From Lactobacillus gallinarum DSM 10532 = JCM 2011 (GTDB taxonomy: Bacteria; Bacillota; Bacilli; Lactobacillales; Lactobacillaceae): a stretch of 64,000 nucleotides of DNA. The DNA lies in the NCBI RefSeq assembly GCF_001434975.1, contig NZ_AZEL01000053.1:1-64000 (forward strand), written 5' to 3'. Each line of letters begins with the position of its first letter. The first letter of the stretch is position 1. The notes below the pieces were generated by a model. The model searched no databases. It saw only the letters and a list, made by a program, of their open reading frames with translations, and was not told the origin of the DNA. Shown here in pieces: positions 9,157 to 19,400 of the stretch. The translations under genes and the position numbers were made by a program.

Positions 9157-9184
9157 AAAACGCAACATTGTCGCGTCTTTTTTT
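9157..9184. terminator. convergent terminator
   Basis: ACGC-a-ACATTGT-c-GCGT imperfect hairpin with A/T runs on both sides lies between the acetyltransferase remnant (+) and the permease (-). Modest stem. Confidence 0.45.
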
Positions 9185-10556
9185 AAGCTTCTTTTTTGTC
9201 ACCCCATAGTTTGGAGATTAAGTACAAGATGATGAAAGTAACGATAGCTGAAATCATTGGGATGCGGTAGCTTGGTAAAATCAAAAGTAAGATGATCATC
9301 AATACGAAGAACAATAGAATCAAATAATCAACGTAAGGGAAGCCAGGCATTTTGAAGTCATTTAACTTATTTTCAGGTGTTTTTCTTCTGTAAGCAATGT
9401 GAGTCAAAACCATTAAGCACCAGATGATCAAGAACATACTTGTTGAAGTAGATGAAATAAAGTTAAAGGCTTGATCGCCGATAATCAAGGTAATCAGTGG
9501 TGCGCAGGCCATAAATAATGCTGACAAAATTAAAGCATTTTGTGGCAACTGCCGTCTGGATAGGTGACCAAAAGTTTGATTCCACTTGCCTTTGCCGTGG
9601 AAAGTAACTGAGAACAAAAGTCGTCCCGCACTGTATAAAAAACTGTTAGTGGAGGAGACTGCTGCCGAAATTACTACGAAGTTAATAATTGAACTGGCAT
9701 TGCGAATACCGGTTGCACCTAAAGCTTGCACAAAAGGACTAGAGTTAGTTGAAACTTTTGACCAAGGAATAACCAATAAAATTCCTAAAATCGCCATCAC
9801 GTAGAATAGGATAATTCTGATTGGCAATTGATTGATTGCGCGTTTTAATGTGGTTTCTGGATTTTGAGCTTCAGCTGCCGTTAAACCAATTAATTCAACC
9901 CCAATAAAACTGAAGATTACCATTTGGAATCCTTGTAAAAAACCGTGTGGACCACGAGCGAAAAATCCGCCATGATCATCTAAATTAGCAAAAGCTACAG
10001 GCCCGAAACTTGTTTTGCCACCTGTAATTAATAGATACAAAATCAATAAAACGAAAGCGACGATCGTAATAATTTTGATAATAGCAAAACTAAATTCCAA
10101 ATTACCAAAAACACGCGCCGAGATTAAATTGATGATTAATAAGGCAACAATGGTAATAATGCCAGGTATCCAAGGCTTTAAAGTTGGGAACCAATATTTG
10201 AAATAAATACCTAAGGCGGTAGTTTCTGCCATTCCTAAGGTGATCCAACTAAGCCAGTATAGATAACCAGTGATAAAACCGATGTTTTTACCCAGATATT
10301 GTTCAATAAAATCAATGTAAGTATGCTTGTTGAGGTCGGACATAATCATTTCGCCTAAGGCTCGCATAAGCAAGAATAGGAAAATACCTACAATGATATA
10401 GATCAAGATAACGCTAGGCCCGGCCCTATGAATACTGTCACCGACACCTAGAAAAAGACCGGTTCCGATTGTTCCTCCCAAAGCAATTAATTGAATGTGA
10501 GCATTGCTTAGGGTTCTTTTATATCCAGAACTAGTCTCTGATTTTTTCTCACTCAT
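9183..10556 (-). CDS. amino acid permease, APC superfamily (AAT family)
   Basis: A 457-residue membrane transporter. The start at CAT 10554-10556 (MSEKKSETSSGYKR) is chosen because GGGGGA lies 7 nt upstream; a longer reading adds ten unlikely residues. The N-terminus has the APC signature HIQLIALGGTIGTGLFLGVG, followed by about twelve hydrophobic segments including LGEMIMSDLNKHTYIDF and FSFIGVELIGLTAAEAQNPETTLKRAI, both typical of the amino-acid transporter family (GABA, Pro, Ser, Gly, aromatic amino acids). The exact substrate cannot be read. Monocistronic. Confidence 0.85.
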   Translation of the reverse strand: MSEKKSETSSGYKRTLSNAHIQLIALGGTIGTGLFLGVGDSIHRAGPSVILIYIIVGIFLFLLMRALGEMIMSDLNKHTYIDFIEQYLGKNIGFITGYLYWLSWITLGMAETTALGIYFKYWFPTLKPWIPGIITIVALLIINLISARVFGNLEFSFAIIKIITIVAFVLLILYLLITGGKTSFGPVAFANLDDHGGFFARGPHGFLQGFQMVIFSFIGVELIGLTAAEAQNPETTLKRAINQLPIRIILFYVMAILGILLVIPWSKVSTNSSPFVQALGATGIRNASSIINFVVISAAVSSTNSFLYSAGRLLFSVTFHGKGKWNQTFGHLSRRQLPQNALILSALFMACAPLITLIIGDQAFNFISSTSTSMFLIIWCLMVLTHIAYRRKTPENKLNDFKMPGFPYVDYLILLFFVLMIILLLILPSYRIPMISAIVTFIILYLISKLWGDKKEA

Positions 10557-10714
10557 ATATTTCCCCCATATTCTCGGTTTTCTCACATGTACTTAATATT
10601 TTATCATTTTTGCAATCGAGCACCAGTGATTATAGGAAAGCTTTAAAAAAATTCAGAAGAATAAGAAGAATAATATAAATTAATATGTTTGTTAATTCAC
10701 AAACTAGTAAAAAT

Positions 10715-10729
10715 AGCAACCGCTTTCAT
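10715..10729. promoter_or_regulatory. cre site upstream of adhE
   Basis: The reverse strand ATGAAAGCGGTTGCT matches the CcpA consensus WTGNAANCGNWNNCW at every fixed position. It lies about 150 nt upstream of adhE and implies carbon catabolite control. Confidence 0.65.
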
Positions 10730-10767
10730 TAGTCTGAGAGTAAATCATAGAGTGATTTTTTATGCTT

Positions 10768-10846
10768 GTTCACTAGTGAACTACGTAAATTATGGCGTTT
10801 ACTTTTAAATTTATTGTGCTATAGTTGACATTGTAAATTAGTTCAC
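10768..10846. promoter_or_regulatory. operator-like TTCAC elements in the adhE promoter region
   Basis: A perfect 14-bp palindrome GTTCACTAGTGAAC (10768-10781) and a half site TAGTTCAC (10839-10846), with a further ATTCACAAACTAGT at 10695-10708. TTGACA at 10825-10830 is a candidate -35. The half site CTAGTTCAC recurs upstream of glmS. The binding protein is unknown; spacing does not fit the Rex consensus. Confidence 0.5.
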
Positions 10847-10878
10847 AAGAATTAGTAGATCTTAGAGGTAATAAAATA

Positions 10879-13503
10879 ATGGCTAAGACACAACCAAAAG
10901 AGACTCAAACAGAGGAAGAGAAGAAAAAGCAAATTTACGACATGGTTGATAATTTAGTAAAAAGATCACATGTTGCATTAGACCAAATGGCTAACTTCAC
11001 ACAAGAACAAGTTGATAAGATCTGTGAAGCAGTTGCTACTGCAGGTGAACAAAATGCTTACCCACTAGCTAAGATGGCTGTTGAAGAAACTAAGCGTGGT
11101 GTAGTAGAAGACAAAACTACTAAGAACATGTACGCTAGTGAAAATATTTGGAATAGTTTACGTCACGAAAAGACTGTTGGCGTAATTGAGGAAGACAAGG
11201 AATTAGGTTTAACCAAGATTGCTGAACCTAAAGGTGTTATTGCCGGTGTTACTCCAGTAACTAACCCAACTTCAACTGTTATCTTCAAAGCTATGCTTGC
11301 TTTAAAGACTAGAAATACTATTATTTTCGGCTTCCACCCACAAGCTCAAAAGTGTTGTGTAGAAACTGGTAAGATCATTCAAGCTGCAGCCGTTGCTGCG
11401 GGTGCTCCAAAAGATGCAATTCAATGGATTGAAGAACCAAGTTTGGATGCTACTACTGATTTAATGAATAACCCAGGTGTTCAAACCATTTTAGCTACAG
11501 GTGGTCCTGGTATGGTTAAGGCCGCATATTCATCAGGTAAGCCAGCCATCGGTGTTGGTCCTGGTAACGGCCCATCCTACATTGAAAAGACTGCTAACAT
11601 TGACCGTGCCGTTTACGACATTGTTTTGTCAAAGAACTTCGATAACGGTATGGTTTGTGCCTCTGAAAACTCAGTTGTTGTAGATGATGAAATCTACGAC
11701 CGAGTTAAGGAAGAATTCAAGAAGTGGAGCTGCTACTTCTTGAACAAAGAAGAAATTAAGAAGTTTGAAGAACACTTCATCGATCCAAGACGTGGTACTG
11801 TTGCAGGTCCTGTAGCTGGTAAGTCAGCTTATGAAATTGCTAAGCTCTGCGGCGTTGATGTACCAAAGGAGACCAAGGTTATTGTTGCTGAATACAAGGG
11901 CGTTGGTAGAAAATTCCCACTTTCAGCTGAAAAGCTTTCACCAGTCTTCACTTTATACCGTGCTAAAGATCATGATGATGCTTTCAGAATTTGTTCAGAA
12001 TTGCTTGATTATGGTGGTCGTGGTCACACTGCTGGACTTCACTCAAGTGATCAAAAAGTAATCAAAGAATTCTCAATGAAGATGGATGCATGCCGTATCT
12101 TGGTTAACTCACCAGCTGCTCTTGGTGGTATCGGTGACCTTTACAACAACATGCTTCCATCACTTACCTTGGGTACTGGTTCATATGGTGCTAACACCTT
12201 CTCACACAACATTGGTGCTCGCGATTTGCTTAACATTAAAACTGTTGCCAAGCGTCGTGACAACATGCAATGGGTAAAGGTACCATCAAAGACCTACTTC
12301 GAACACAATGCTGCTAACTACTTACGTCACATGCCAAACGTTAACCGTTTCTTCATCGTTACTGATGAAGGCGTAGCTGACCAAGGCTTTGCCGATGAAA
12401 TTACCGACATTATTTCTAAGCGTCGTGGTCAAAAAGAATACGAAGTCTTCAAGGCCGTAACGCTTGATCCAAGCACCGACGTCATTAAAGATGGGGTTCA
12501 CAGAATGAACATCTTTAAACCAGACGTTGTCATCGCCATCGGTGGTGGTTCAGTCATGGACGCTGCTAAGGTAATGCGTTTATTCTACGAAAATCCAGAA
12601 ATGAAGTTTGAAGAAGCTTATCAAAAGTTTTTGGATATCAGAAAAAGAGTAGTTCGCTTCCCAAAGATTAACGGCGTTCAACTTGTATGTATTCCAACCA
12701 CTTCAGGTACTGGCTCAGAAGTTTCACCAATCGCTGTCATTAGCGATGCTAAGACTGGTATTAAGCACACCCTTTGTGACTATGCTTTGACCCCAGATGT
12801 TTCTATTGTTGATGACCAATTCGTACAAAAATTGCCCAAACGCTTGATTGCTTGGTCAGGCTTTGAAGCTTTAGGTCACGCAATCGAAAGTTACGTTTCA
12901 ACTATGGCTACTGACTTTACTCGTGGTTGGTCACTTGAAGCTATTAAGATCATCTTCGCTAACTTGAAGAAGTCATATGATGGTGATCTTGATGCTCGCA
13001 AGAAGATGCACGATGCAGCTACTATTGCTGGTATGGCATACTCGAACGCATTCCTTGGCTTGGAACACTCAATTGCCCACACTGTTGGTTCAACCTTTGA
13101 TATTCCAAGTGGTGTCAGCGATGCTATTGCTTTACCACAAGTTATCCGCTTCAATGCTAAGCGTCCAGAAAAGCTTGCTATGTGGCCTCATTACTCAGTT
13201 TACCGTGCTGACAAGGATTACGCAGAAATTGCTAGAGCTATCGGTTTGACCGGTTCAAGCGATGCTGAATTGATTGAAGAATTAGTTCAAAAGATTATCG
13301 ATTTAGCTCAATCAGTTGGTATCAAGATGGCATACAAGGATTACGGTGTTGATGAAAATGAATTCAATAAGAAGGTTGACCAATTAGCTGTTGAAGCTTA
13401 CGGCGACCAAAATACTGTAACTAACCCAGTTGCTCCATTAATTAGTCAAATTGCTCAATTGATGAGAGACAGCTTTGAAGGCAAGGATATTAAGACTAAG
13501 TAA
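10879..13503 (+). CDS. adhE: bifunctional acetaldehyde-CoA/alcohol dehydrogenase
   Basis: An 874-residue fusion that reduces acetyl-CoA to acetaldehyde and then to ethanol with NADH, regenerating NAD in heterofermentative or pyruvate-dissipating metabolism. Residues about 20-450 are the CoA-acylating aldehyde dehydrogenase domain, with nucleophile Cys260 in [10 protein letters not shown]. Residues about 480-870 are the iron-dependent alcohol dehydrogenase domain, with [15 protein letters not shown] for NAD binding, [17 protein letters not shown], and metal-ligand region [10 protein letters not shown]...[11 protein letters not shown]. Length matches the family. Codon use is highly biased, suggesting strong expression. 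Cre and TTCAC elements lie upstream. Confidence 0.97.
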   Translation: MAKTQPKETQTEEEKKKQIYDMVDNLVKRSHVALDQMANFTQEQVDKICEAVATAGEQNAYPLAKMAVEETKRGVVEDKTTKNMYASENIWNSLRHEKTVGVIEEDKELGLTKIAEPKGVIAGVTPVTNPTSTVIFKAMLALKTRNTIIFGFHPQAQKCCVETGKIIQAAAVAAGAPKDAIQWIEEPSLDATTDLMNNPGVQTILATGGPGMVKAAYSSGKPAIGVGPGNGPSYIEKTANIDRAVYDIVLSKNFDNGMVCASENSVVVDDEIYDRVKEEFKKWSCYFLNKEEIKKFEEHFIDPRRGTVAGPVAGKSAYEIAKLCGVDVPKETKVIVAEYKGVGRKFPLSAEKLSPVFTLYRAKDHDDAFRICSELLDYGGRGHTAGLHSSDQKVIKEFSMKMDACRILVNSPAALGGIGDLYNNMLPSLTLGTGSYGANTFSHNIGARDLLNIKTVAKRRDNMQWVKVPSKTYFEHNAANYLRHMPNVNRFFIVTDEGVADQGFADEITDIISKRRGQKEYEVFKAVTLDPSTDVIKDGVHRMNIFKPDVVIAIGGGSVMDAAKVMRLFYENPEMKFEEAYQKFLDIRKRVVRFPKINGVQLVCIPTTSGTGSEVSPIAVISDAKTGIKHTLCDYALTPDVSIVDDQFVQKLPKRLIAWSGFEALGHAIESYVSTMATDFTRGWSLEAIKIIFANLKKSYDGDLDARKKMHDAATIAGMAYSNAFLGLEHSIAHTVGSTFDIPSGVSDAIALPQVIRFNAKRPEKLAMWPHYSVYRADKDYAEIARAIGLTGSSDAELIEELVQKIIDLAQSVGIKMAYKDYGVDENEFNKKVDQLAVEAYGDQNTVTNPVAPLISQIAQLMRDSFEGKDIKTK

Positions 13504-13525
13504 TTTAAATTTACACATACAAAAT

Positions 13526-13561
13526 GGCGATCAGTATATTAAAACTGACCGCTGTTTTTTT
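13526..13561 (+). terminator. adhE terminator
   Basis: GCGATCAGT/ACTGACCGC stem with one mismatch followed by TGTTTTTTT. Confidence 0.75.
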
Positions 13562-13599
13562 GCTCTAAAATCGATTATACCAATTTCGATAATAATCAC

Positions 13600-13628
13600 T
13601 TGACCGCTTTGGCAAAAAAGAATATTAT
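13600..13628 (+). promoter_or_regulatory. glmS promoter
   Basis: TTGACC, 17 nt, TATTAT; predicted transcript start near 13635, giving a leader of about 63 nt. That is too short for a glmS ribozyme. Confidence 0.65.
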
Positions 13629-13652
13629 TGCAACTGTAACAATGAAATCAAA

Positions 13653-13679
13653 CTAGTCCACTGTCAAAAAGTGAACTAG
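13653..13679. promoter_or_regulatory. operator-like inverted repeat in the glmS leader
   Basis: CTAGTCCAC, 9 nt, GTGAACTAG, just downstream of the predicted start site, where a bound repressor would act as a roadblock. The right half is identical to the TTCAC element upstream of adhE. Confidence 0.5.
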
Positions 13680-13697
13680 ACCAAAGGAGAAAAATTT

Positions 13698-15509
13698 ATG
13701 TGTGGAATTGTTGGGGTTGTTGGTAAACCAGCAAGAGAAATTATTTTAAGCGGATTAACAAATTTGGAATACCGTGGCTATGATTCAGCTGGTATTTACT
13801 TGAATGATTTAAATGGAAATGAATATTTGACTAAGGCTGTTGGCCGTATTTCAAACTTAAAAGAAAAGTTGACTCCAGATGAACAAGGTTTGGTAGGTAT
13901 TGGTCATACCCGTTGGGCTACTCACGGTAAGCCAACTGTTGACAATGCTCACCCTCACTTTGATGAAACTAAGCGTTTCTACTTGGTCCACAACGGTGTG
14001 ATTGAAAACTTCGCTGAATTGAAGGAAAAGTACTTACAAGGCGTACACTTCCACTCAGATACTGATACTGAAGTGGTTGTACAATTAATCGGTAAGATTG
14101 CACGCGACAAGAATTTGGATGGCTTTTCAGCATTTAAGGAAGCTTTGAAGCTTGTTAAGGGTTCATACGCATTCTTGCTTGTTGATAATACTGAACCAGA
14201 TCATGTCTTTATCGCTAAGAACAAGTCACCAATGATGCTTGGTATCGGTGATGGTTTTAACATCATTGCTTCAGATGCTATTTCAGTAATGGACCAAACT
14301 AAGACTTTCGTTGATTTGCACGATGGGGATGTTGGTGACATTACTAAGGATTCTTACACTATTGAAACTGTTGATGGTAAAAAAGTTGACCGTGAACCTC
14401 ACGTTTTGAACATTGATCCAAACGCAGCTTCAAAGGGTGCTTACGAATTCTACATGCTTAAGGAAATTGATGAACAACCTGGCGTAATGCGTCACATGTC
14501 ACAAAACTACCTTGATGAAAATGGTGAACCAAAGGTTGATCAAGATATTCTTGATGCTATTTCTAAGGCAGACCGTTTATACATCTTCGCTGCCGGTACT
14601 AGTTACCATGCAGGCTTAGTTGGTAAGACTCTCTTTGAACATTACACTGGTATTCCAACCGAAGTTGGTTTGGCTTCAGAAGCTGGCTACCACTTCCCAA
14701 TGATGAGCAAGCACCCATTCTTCATCTTCTTGACTCAATCAGGTGAAACTGCTGACTCACGTGTTGTTTTGAAGGAAGTTAACAAGCGTGGCATTCCAAG
14801 CTTAACTATGACTAACGTAGAAGGTTCAACTCTTTCTCGTGAAGCTACTTACACAATGCTCTTGGGTGCTGGCCCTGAAATTGCCGTTGCTTCAACTAAG
14901 GCTTACACCGCTCAGATTGCTTTACAAGCTGTTCTTGCTAAGGCTCTTGGTGAAAAGTTGAATAATGAAAATGCTAAGGATTGGGACTTGCGTCAAGATT
15001 TGGCAATGGCTGCAGAAGGCATCCAACAAATCGTTGACGGTAAGGAAAAGATCAAGAAGCTTGCAGATGACTACTTGATTAAATCAAGAAATGCATTCTA
15101 CATTGGTCGTGGTATTGACTATGCTGTTGCTCTTGAAGCTGCTCTTAAGTTGAAGGAAGTTTCATACATCCAAACTGAAGGTTTTGCAGCGGCAGAACTT
15201 AAGCACGGTACTATTTCATTAATTGAAAAGGGTACTCCGGTAGTTGCTTTGATTAATGATCCAGTTACTGCTGATCTTACTCGTGGTAACATTCAAGAAG
15301 TTGTTTCTCGTGGTGCTAGTGTAATCACTATTGTTGGTAAGGACTTTGCTCGCGAAGGCGATGACATTGTTTTGCCAGAAATTAACTACTACATGTCAGC
15401 ACTTTTGACAGTTGTACCTGCTCAACTTCTTGCATACTACGCTTCTAAGGATAAGGGCTTAGATGTTGATAAGCCACGTAACTTAGCTAAGAGTGTTACT
15501 GTTGAATAA
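13698..15509 (+). CDS. glmS: glutamine--fructose-6-phosphate aminotransferase (isomerizing)
   Basis: First committed enzyme of UDP-GlcNAc synthesis for peptidoglycan: fructose-6-phosphate plus glutamine gives glucosamine-6-phosphate plus glutamate. The 603-residue protein starts MCGIVGVVGK, so Cys2 becomes the N-terminal nucleophile of the class II glutaminase domain (residues 2-235; EYRGYDSAG, HTRWATHG). Two SIS isomerase domains follow (about 285-425 and 455-595; FAAGTSYHAG, LTQSGETADSRV, VASTKAYTAQ). The C-terminus ends PRNLAKSVTVE as usual. Single gene with its own promoter and terminator; nagA at 35.2 kb catalyses opposing amino-sugar catabolism. Confidence 0.97.
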   Translation: MCGIVGVVGKPAREIILSGLTNLEYRGYDSAGIYLNDLNGNEYLTKAVGRISNLKEKLTPDEQGLVGIGHTRWATHGKPTVDNAHPHFDETKRFYLVHNGVIENFAELKEKYLQGVHFHSDTDTEVVVQLIGKIARDKNLDGFSAFKEALKLVKGSYAFLLVDNTEPDHVFIAKNKSPMMLGIGDGFNIIASDAISVMDQTKTFVDLHDGDVGDITKDSYTIETVDGKKVDREPHVLNIDPNAASKGAYEFYMLKEIDEQPGVMRHMSQNYLDENGEPKVDQDILDAISKADRLYIFAAGTSYHAGLVGKTLFEHYTGIPTEVGLASEAGYHFPMMSKHPFFIFLTQSGETADSRVVLKEVNKRGIPSLTMTNVEGSTLSREATYTMLLGAGPEIAVASTKAYTAQIALQAVLAKALGEKLNNENAKDWDLRQDLAMAAEGIQQIVDGKEKIKKLADDYLIKSRNAFYIGRGIDYAVALEAALKLKEVSYIQTEGFAAAELKHGTISLIEKGTPVVALINDPVTADLTRGNIQEVVSRGASVITIVGKDFAREGDDIVLPEINYYMSALLTVVPAQLLAYYASKDKGLDVDKPRNLAKSVTVE

Positions 15510-15524
15510 TTAATATTTGAATAA

Positions 15525-15568
15525 AACTAAGGATAGCGATGGTGAATGTACCATCGCTATTTTTAGTT
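15525..15568 (+). terminator. glmS terminator
   Basis: Perfect 11-bp stem ATAGCGATGGT/ACCATCGCTAT followed by TTTTTAG, extended by AACTAA/TAGTT pairing. Confidence 0.9.
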
Positions 15569-15590
15569 AAGATAATTCATTGAGATATTT

Positions 15591-15619
15591 TTGTACGGAC
15601 TTAAAAAACTTGCTATAAT
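15591..15619 (+). promoter_or_regulatory. promoter of the antisense RNA (type I TA locus)
   Basis: TTGTAC, 17 nt, TATAAT, with predicted start near 15626. No long plus-strand ORF follows. Confidence 0.75.
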
Positions 15620-15625
15620 AGTAAT

Positions 15626-15748
15626 GAAAAAGAGGTCGGCAAATGAGCCAACCTCTTAATGTAGAAATAGCATCTGCGGGTGCTATCCAATAATTTTATG
15701 ATTTATCAGATAACTGCCAGCTTTGCAGAGCTAAAGCAGTTATTTTTT
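15626..15748 (+). ncRNA. antisense antitoxin RNA of a Fst/par-like type I toxin-antitoxin system
   Basis: About 120-nt RNA predicted from the promoter at 15591-15619 to the hairpin ATAACTGC/GCAGTTAT plus T6 (15710-15748). It has a 5' hairpin GAGGT(C/T)GGC-type element at 15632-15656. It carries two short copies of sequence also present antisense to the toxin gene: CAAATGAGCC (15640-15649, again 15805-15814) and GCATCTG (15670-15676, again 15837-15843). These would let it pair in trans with the toxin coding and start region, as direct repeats do in pAD1 par. A 16-codon ORF (MSQPLNVEIASAGAIQ) with an SD lies inside; its significance is unknown. Confidence 0.7.
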
Positions 15749-15853
15749 GTTTTGCTGATTAAAGAACTTAATCAACTCCACAACTAATGAGATTAACATA
15801 ACGACAAATGAGCCGAATTCTAGCATTAGTTGTAACGCATCTGATACAGACAC
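15740..15853 (-). CDS. 37-residue holin-like type I toxin
   Basis: GTG-started small ORF encoding MSVSDALQLMLEFGSFVVML followed by ISLVVELIKFFNQQNKK: a short N-terminal segment, a single transmembrane helix and a charged tail. This matches the 'putative holin-like toxin' family of Firmicute type I toxins that depolarise membranes. Its stop lies inside the hairpin shared with the convergent antisense RNA, the layout of Fst/par loci. The minus-strand promoter is at 15957-15986, giving a leader of about 100 nt with structure-prone sequence. The weak SD and GTG start fit low translation. Confidence 0.75.
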   Translation of the reverse strand: MSVSDALQLMLEFGSFVVMLISLVVELIKFFNQQNKK

Positions 15854-15956
15854 GAAGGCGTCTTCTTTCTATTAGGATAGGAATACGAGTTAAAAATCAC
15901 TCATAAGCACCATCTCCTTGAAGGATTGCCACCGCTTCAGCTTTTCTACGGATAAA

Positions 15957-15986
15957 ATTATACTAAATTCGAATATACGTTCACAA
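15957..15986 (-). promoter_or_regulatory. promoter of the toxin mRNA
   Basis: On the minus strand TTGTGA, 18 nt, TATAAT. The leader includes a strong SD (AAGGAGATGG) before a four-codon ORF MSDF at 15893-15907, upstream of the toxin start; coupling to toxin translation is possible. Confidence 0.55.
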
Positions 15987-16028
15987 GCAAACAAGATAAA
16001 TTTATCGTAAATCTCGAGTGAAAATAAA

Positions 16029-16061
16029 AGGGACCGAATCAATTTGATTCGATTCCTTTTT
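16029..16061. terminator. terminator after the permease remnant
   Basis: CGAATCA/TGATTCG hairpin with outer GGA/TCC pairing and T runs on both strands. Confidence 0.65.
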
Positions 16062-16079
16062 GCGTCTAATTGTTTTTAG

Positions 16080-16469
16080 CTATTTCTGCCGCATTTTAGC
16101 TAAATAGTGTTGGTGCTTTTGTTCTGCCTTTTCGTCTTTTTCAATAAAGAAGTAGGCGACAGCAGCCAAGACACCGACTACAACACCAACCAAAATTGTC
16201 TTCCAAGTGAAGTTAGTAACCATGTAGCAGGAAATTAACAAAGCCAAGATTGGAATTGTGTAGCCGCCAGGAAGCTTGAAGCCATGGTTAGGGAATTCAT
16301 TGGTGTGCTTGAATTTGATAACTGTCAAAATTGATGGCACGTATTGAACAAAGGAAGCAAGAACGATGCAGGATACCAAGAAATTGATAATTGTAAATAG
16401 AATAATTAAGCCAATAGCTGTCCCATAATAAACAACTGCGTTGTTGTATACTGGCCAAAAATTGGCGAA
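16080..16469 (-). pseudogene. amino acid permease, C-terminal fragment
   Basis: Open translation without a start reads FANFWPVYNNAVVYYGTAIG, then LIILFTIINFLVSCIVL and a charged loop GFKLPGGYTIP, ending with two helices and KHQHYLAKMRQK. This is the C-terminal fourth of an APC-type permease (about 130 of about 450-550 residues). The 5' part is missing: homology stops at about 16469, where an unrelated adhesin fragment starts in the opposite direction. The usual start codon and SD are absent. Confidence 0.75.
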
Positions 16470-19400
16470 TATTTCTACGAAAACTACGCTTTAGCTTATG
16501 CTCTAGGAATTACGGCTGGTGTTAGTGATTGGACTGCGCCAAAGAGTTTATATACCACTAAAACTAATAAATTTAAGCTGAATTTAACTTATACCAATGG
16601 ATTTGATCAGCTTGCATTGCCTAATGCGGATAAGCAAGAAATCGAAGTTAACTATATCACAGCACCTAGTTTAAAAGACGATCCCATTTATATCTTTAAT
16701 GCCGGCGGTGATGCAAGCCCAACTCTTAACATTTCTGTCGATGGCAAGCCAACTAAATATCCAATAGCAAATCTCGGGTTACAATACCCTGCAGCCGTTG
16801 GTCAAAATAAGCAACTAATCCAACAGGCAGTTAATGGCGGTGATTTTAAAAATCAGGTTAAGATTACCTTAGCTGATGGCACGCAAATGTCTGCTAGTCA
16901 GTTACAATTAGCTGGAACTAATCAGACTAGTGCCGACATGAATTCTGGTAAGTTTCATTTGATTATCAATACAACTTTTAACAGTGGGTTTACTGATGCT
17001 AGTCAGCCACTAATCTTTGCTAATCCAGACAGTCAAGATCCGGGAGCAACGCAAAAGTTTGCTAAGGCTGTGAAAAAAGCATATAAAGATTTAGGCTGTG
17101 CTCAAACTAAACCAGTAAACGTTGGTACTTTACCACAAATAAAATGGCAAAGAATTAAGGAAGATGCCTTTGCCATCATGACTTCTGTAAAAAATATAAA
17201 GAATGAAGTAGTAGATCTTACCAACGGCCCTACAAGTTACACAGAGAATGACGGGCGCAACTTAAGCAATTTTGTTGAAAACCCTGTAACAGTTAAAGGT
17301 GGTCCTCATGGGATTATTAATGTAATTAATAATTTACTCTCTGGTGGCAATAAAGTTTGGCCTGCCGGAACTACCTTTGAATGGCAGGGTGACAACGGCG
17401 AAAAGAGTCTGGTTCTAGACAAAGCCGGAGAAACCAGGAACGGTAATATTGTAATTACTTTGCCAAGTGGTTCAAGGTATACGGTTAAGGATATTACGCT
17501 TACTACCAAGGCTAATGTAAAGGCCGAGAGTAGAACAATTGATTATGGTACGAAGTTAACGGCTAAAGATCTTGTTACTAACACGGATGTCTTTCCAGAA
17601 GGTACTACTTTCCAATACGTTGGTAATGAATCTAATTGGATGAAGCCAGGTTCCTACAATGATGTTCAGATTACTGCTACGTATTATGATCAAGGAATTA
17701 AGAAAAATATTGTTACTCCAGTAGCTCACTGTAATGTAGCCATTAATGACAGTCGCCGCATTACGGTCTTAAAGGGCTACACTGCTTATACTAGTGGTCC
17801 TGCTGACAATAAGAATAAGGTCCCAGCAAATCAATTTGTATTCCCAACTTGGAATTCAGAAAATACATCTCTTTCTAGCAACGCATCAATAGCATATACA
17901 GATGCAGCTTCTGTTTATGAAGCAAAGCCAGTTCACACGATTTTGTATATTCCTTATGAAGTTCAAACTAGAACACTTACTGCTCATTTTAAGATTGCTG
18001 GTGGTAAACATAATGGGGAAACTATTGCTCCAGATGCTCAAGTTCAAGTATTCTTTAAGAAAGCAGGTACTTTAGATACAGCTACTAATAAGATTGTTTA
18101 CACTGGTAATTGGGCTCCAGATTGGGATGCAGGCGACGAAGCTACTCCTGGTTTCCACGTAATTTCAGGATCTTGAAGTTTACCACCTAAGGGTAATGAC
18201 GCTTCTATTGGATTGACTTCTCCTAGTCGTGATGGTTACACCGTGGCTAACATTAGATATGATGGTTTATACTCAACTTTCACATGTGCAAACCCAAATT
18301 ACAACTCTAATACGGTCTATATGAATAATGATAATGATGTTTGGTACATGAGAAATGACTTAACTACTTACTATGTTCCAAATTCATTATTAAATAAGAG
18401 TGTTACAAGAACGATTACCATTAAGGAACCAGGTCAAGCAGATCGCACAATTACGCAAACTGCCAAATTAAGCAGACAAGTTAAAGTAAATGGTGATGAT
18501 ACTGGAGTCACCTTTGAAGGCTTTGATGGTAGTGGTTGGAAAGCTGATAGTAACTGGGGCGTACAAGATGTTCCAATTCATGCTGGCTACAACATTTCTG
18601 TCACTCAAACAGTTGAAGGAGGATCTACCTCAACTCCACTTCAACTTGTAAATGGTCAAATCCCTGCCGAAACAGTAAACGGTGATACTAAGAATACGCA
18701 AATTGTTGTAACTTACGGTGCTACTGCAACTGCTACAGCAACTCTTGGCAAGGAAGGTAGTCGCGATTATGATGCAAAGACTACTTCAGTAGCTGATGTT
18801 TTGAGCAAGTTAGGTTGGACTGATAGTGGTTTTGTAAAGAATCAAACATTGAAGTCAACTGACTTAACTGCTAGTGACTATGCTTGGTTCACCAAGAATG
18901 CTGATGGTACGTTCACTGCTATGACTGGTGATCCAATCAATGCAGGCACTTACTACTTGAAGCTCAAGGATAGTTCAGAAGCTAAGCTGAAAGCGGAAAA
19001 TCCAAACTACAACTTAACGATTAATGGTGAATTTACTTACACAATTAATCCTGTAAGTGGTTCAGCTTCTAAGATTTACGATGGCAAGGATATTTCACTT
19101 GATGACTTGAATAGTCCTGATGGTGATATTGAAGCTAAGTTTACTTTCCCAGGTAGCACTGTTGCTGATACTTACAAGTTACATGCGGGTGACTACACCA
19201 TTGAAAATAATTCAGCTAAGGCCGATGACTACACTGTTAGGCTAAGCACTGATGGCCTCGCCTGCTTGCAAGCTGCTATTGATAATTACGCAGGTGCAGG
19301 TAATGTAACTCTTGCTGCTAAGGATTTAAGTAGCAATGCAAGCTTTACAATTAAGCAAAAAGACTTAACCGTAACTTTAGACAAGAATCCAAATACCGCT

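Noticed and set aside
10691-10846. Rex redox-repressor operator before adhE
   Set aside because: TTCAC and TTGT elements occur, but none has the TTGTGAA-N4-TTCACAA spacing; the palindrome GTTCACTAGTGAAC fits another regulator better.
13504-13697. glmS ribozyme upstream of glmS
   Set aside because: The predicted leader is only about 63 nt and I see no ribozyme-like core; a promoter and an operator-like inverted repeat explain the region.
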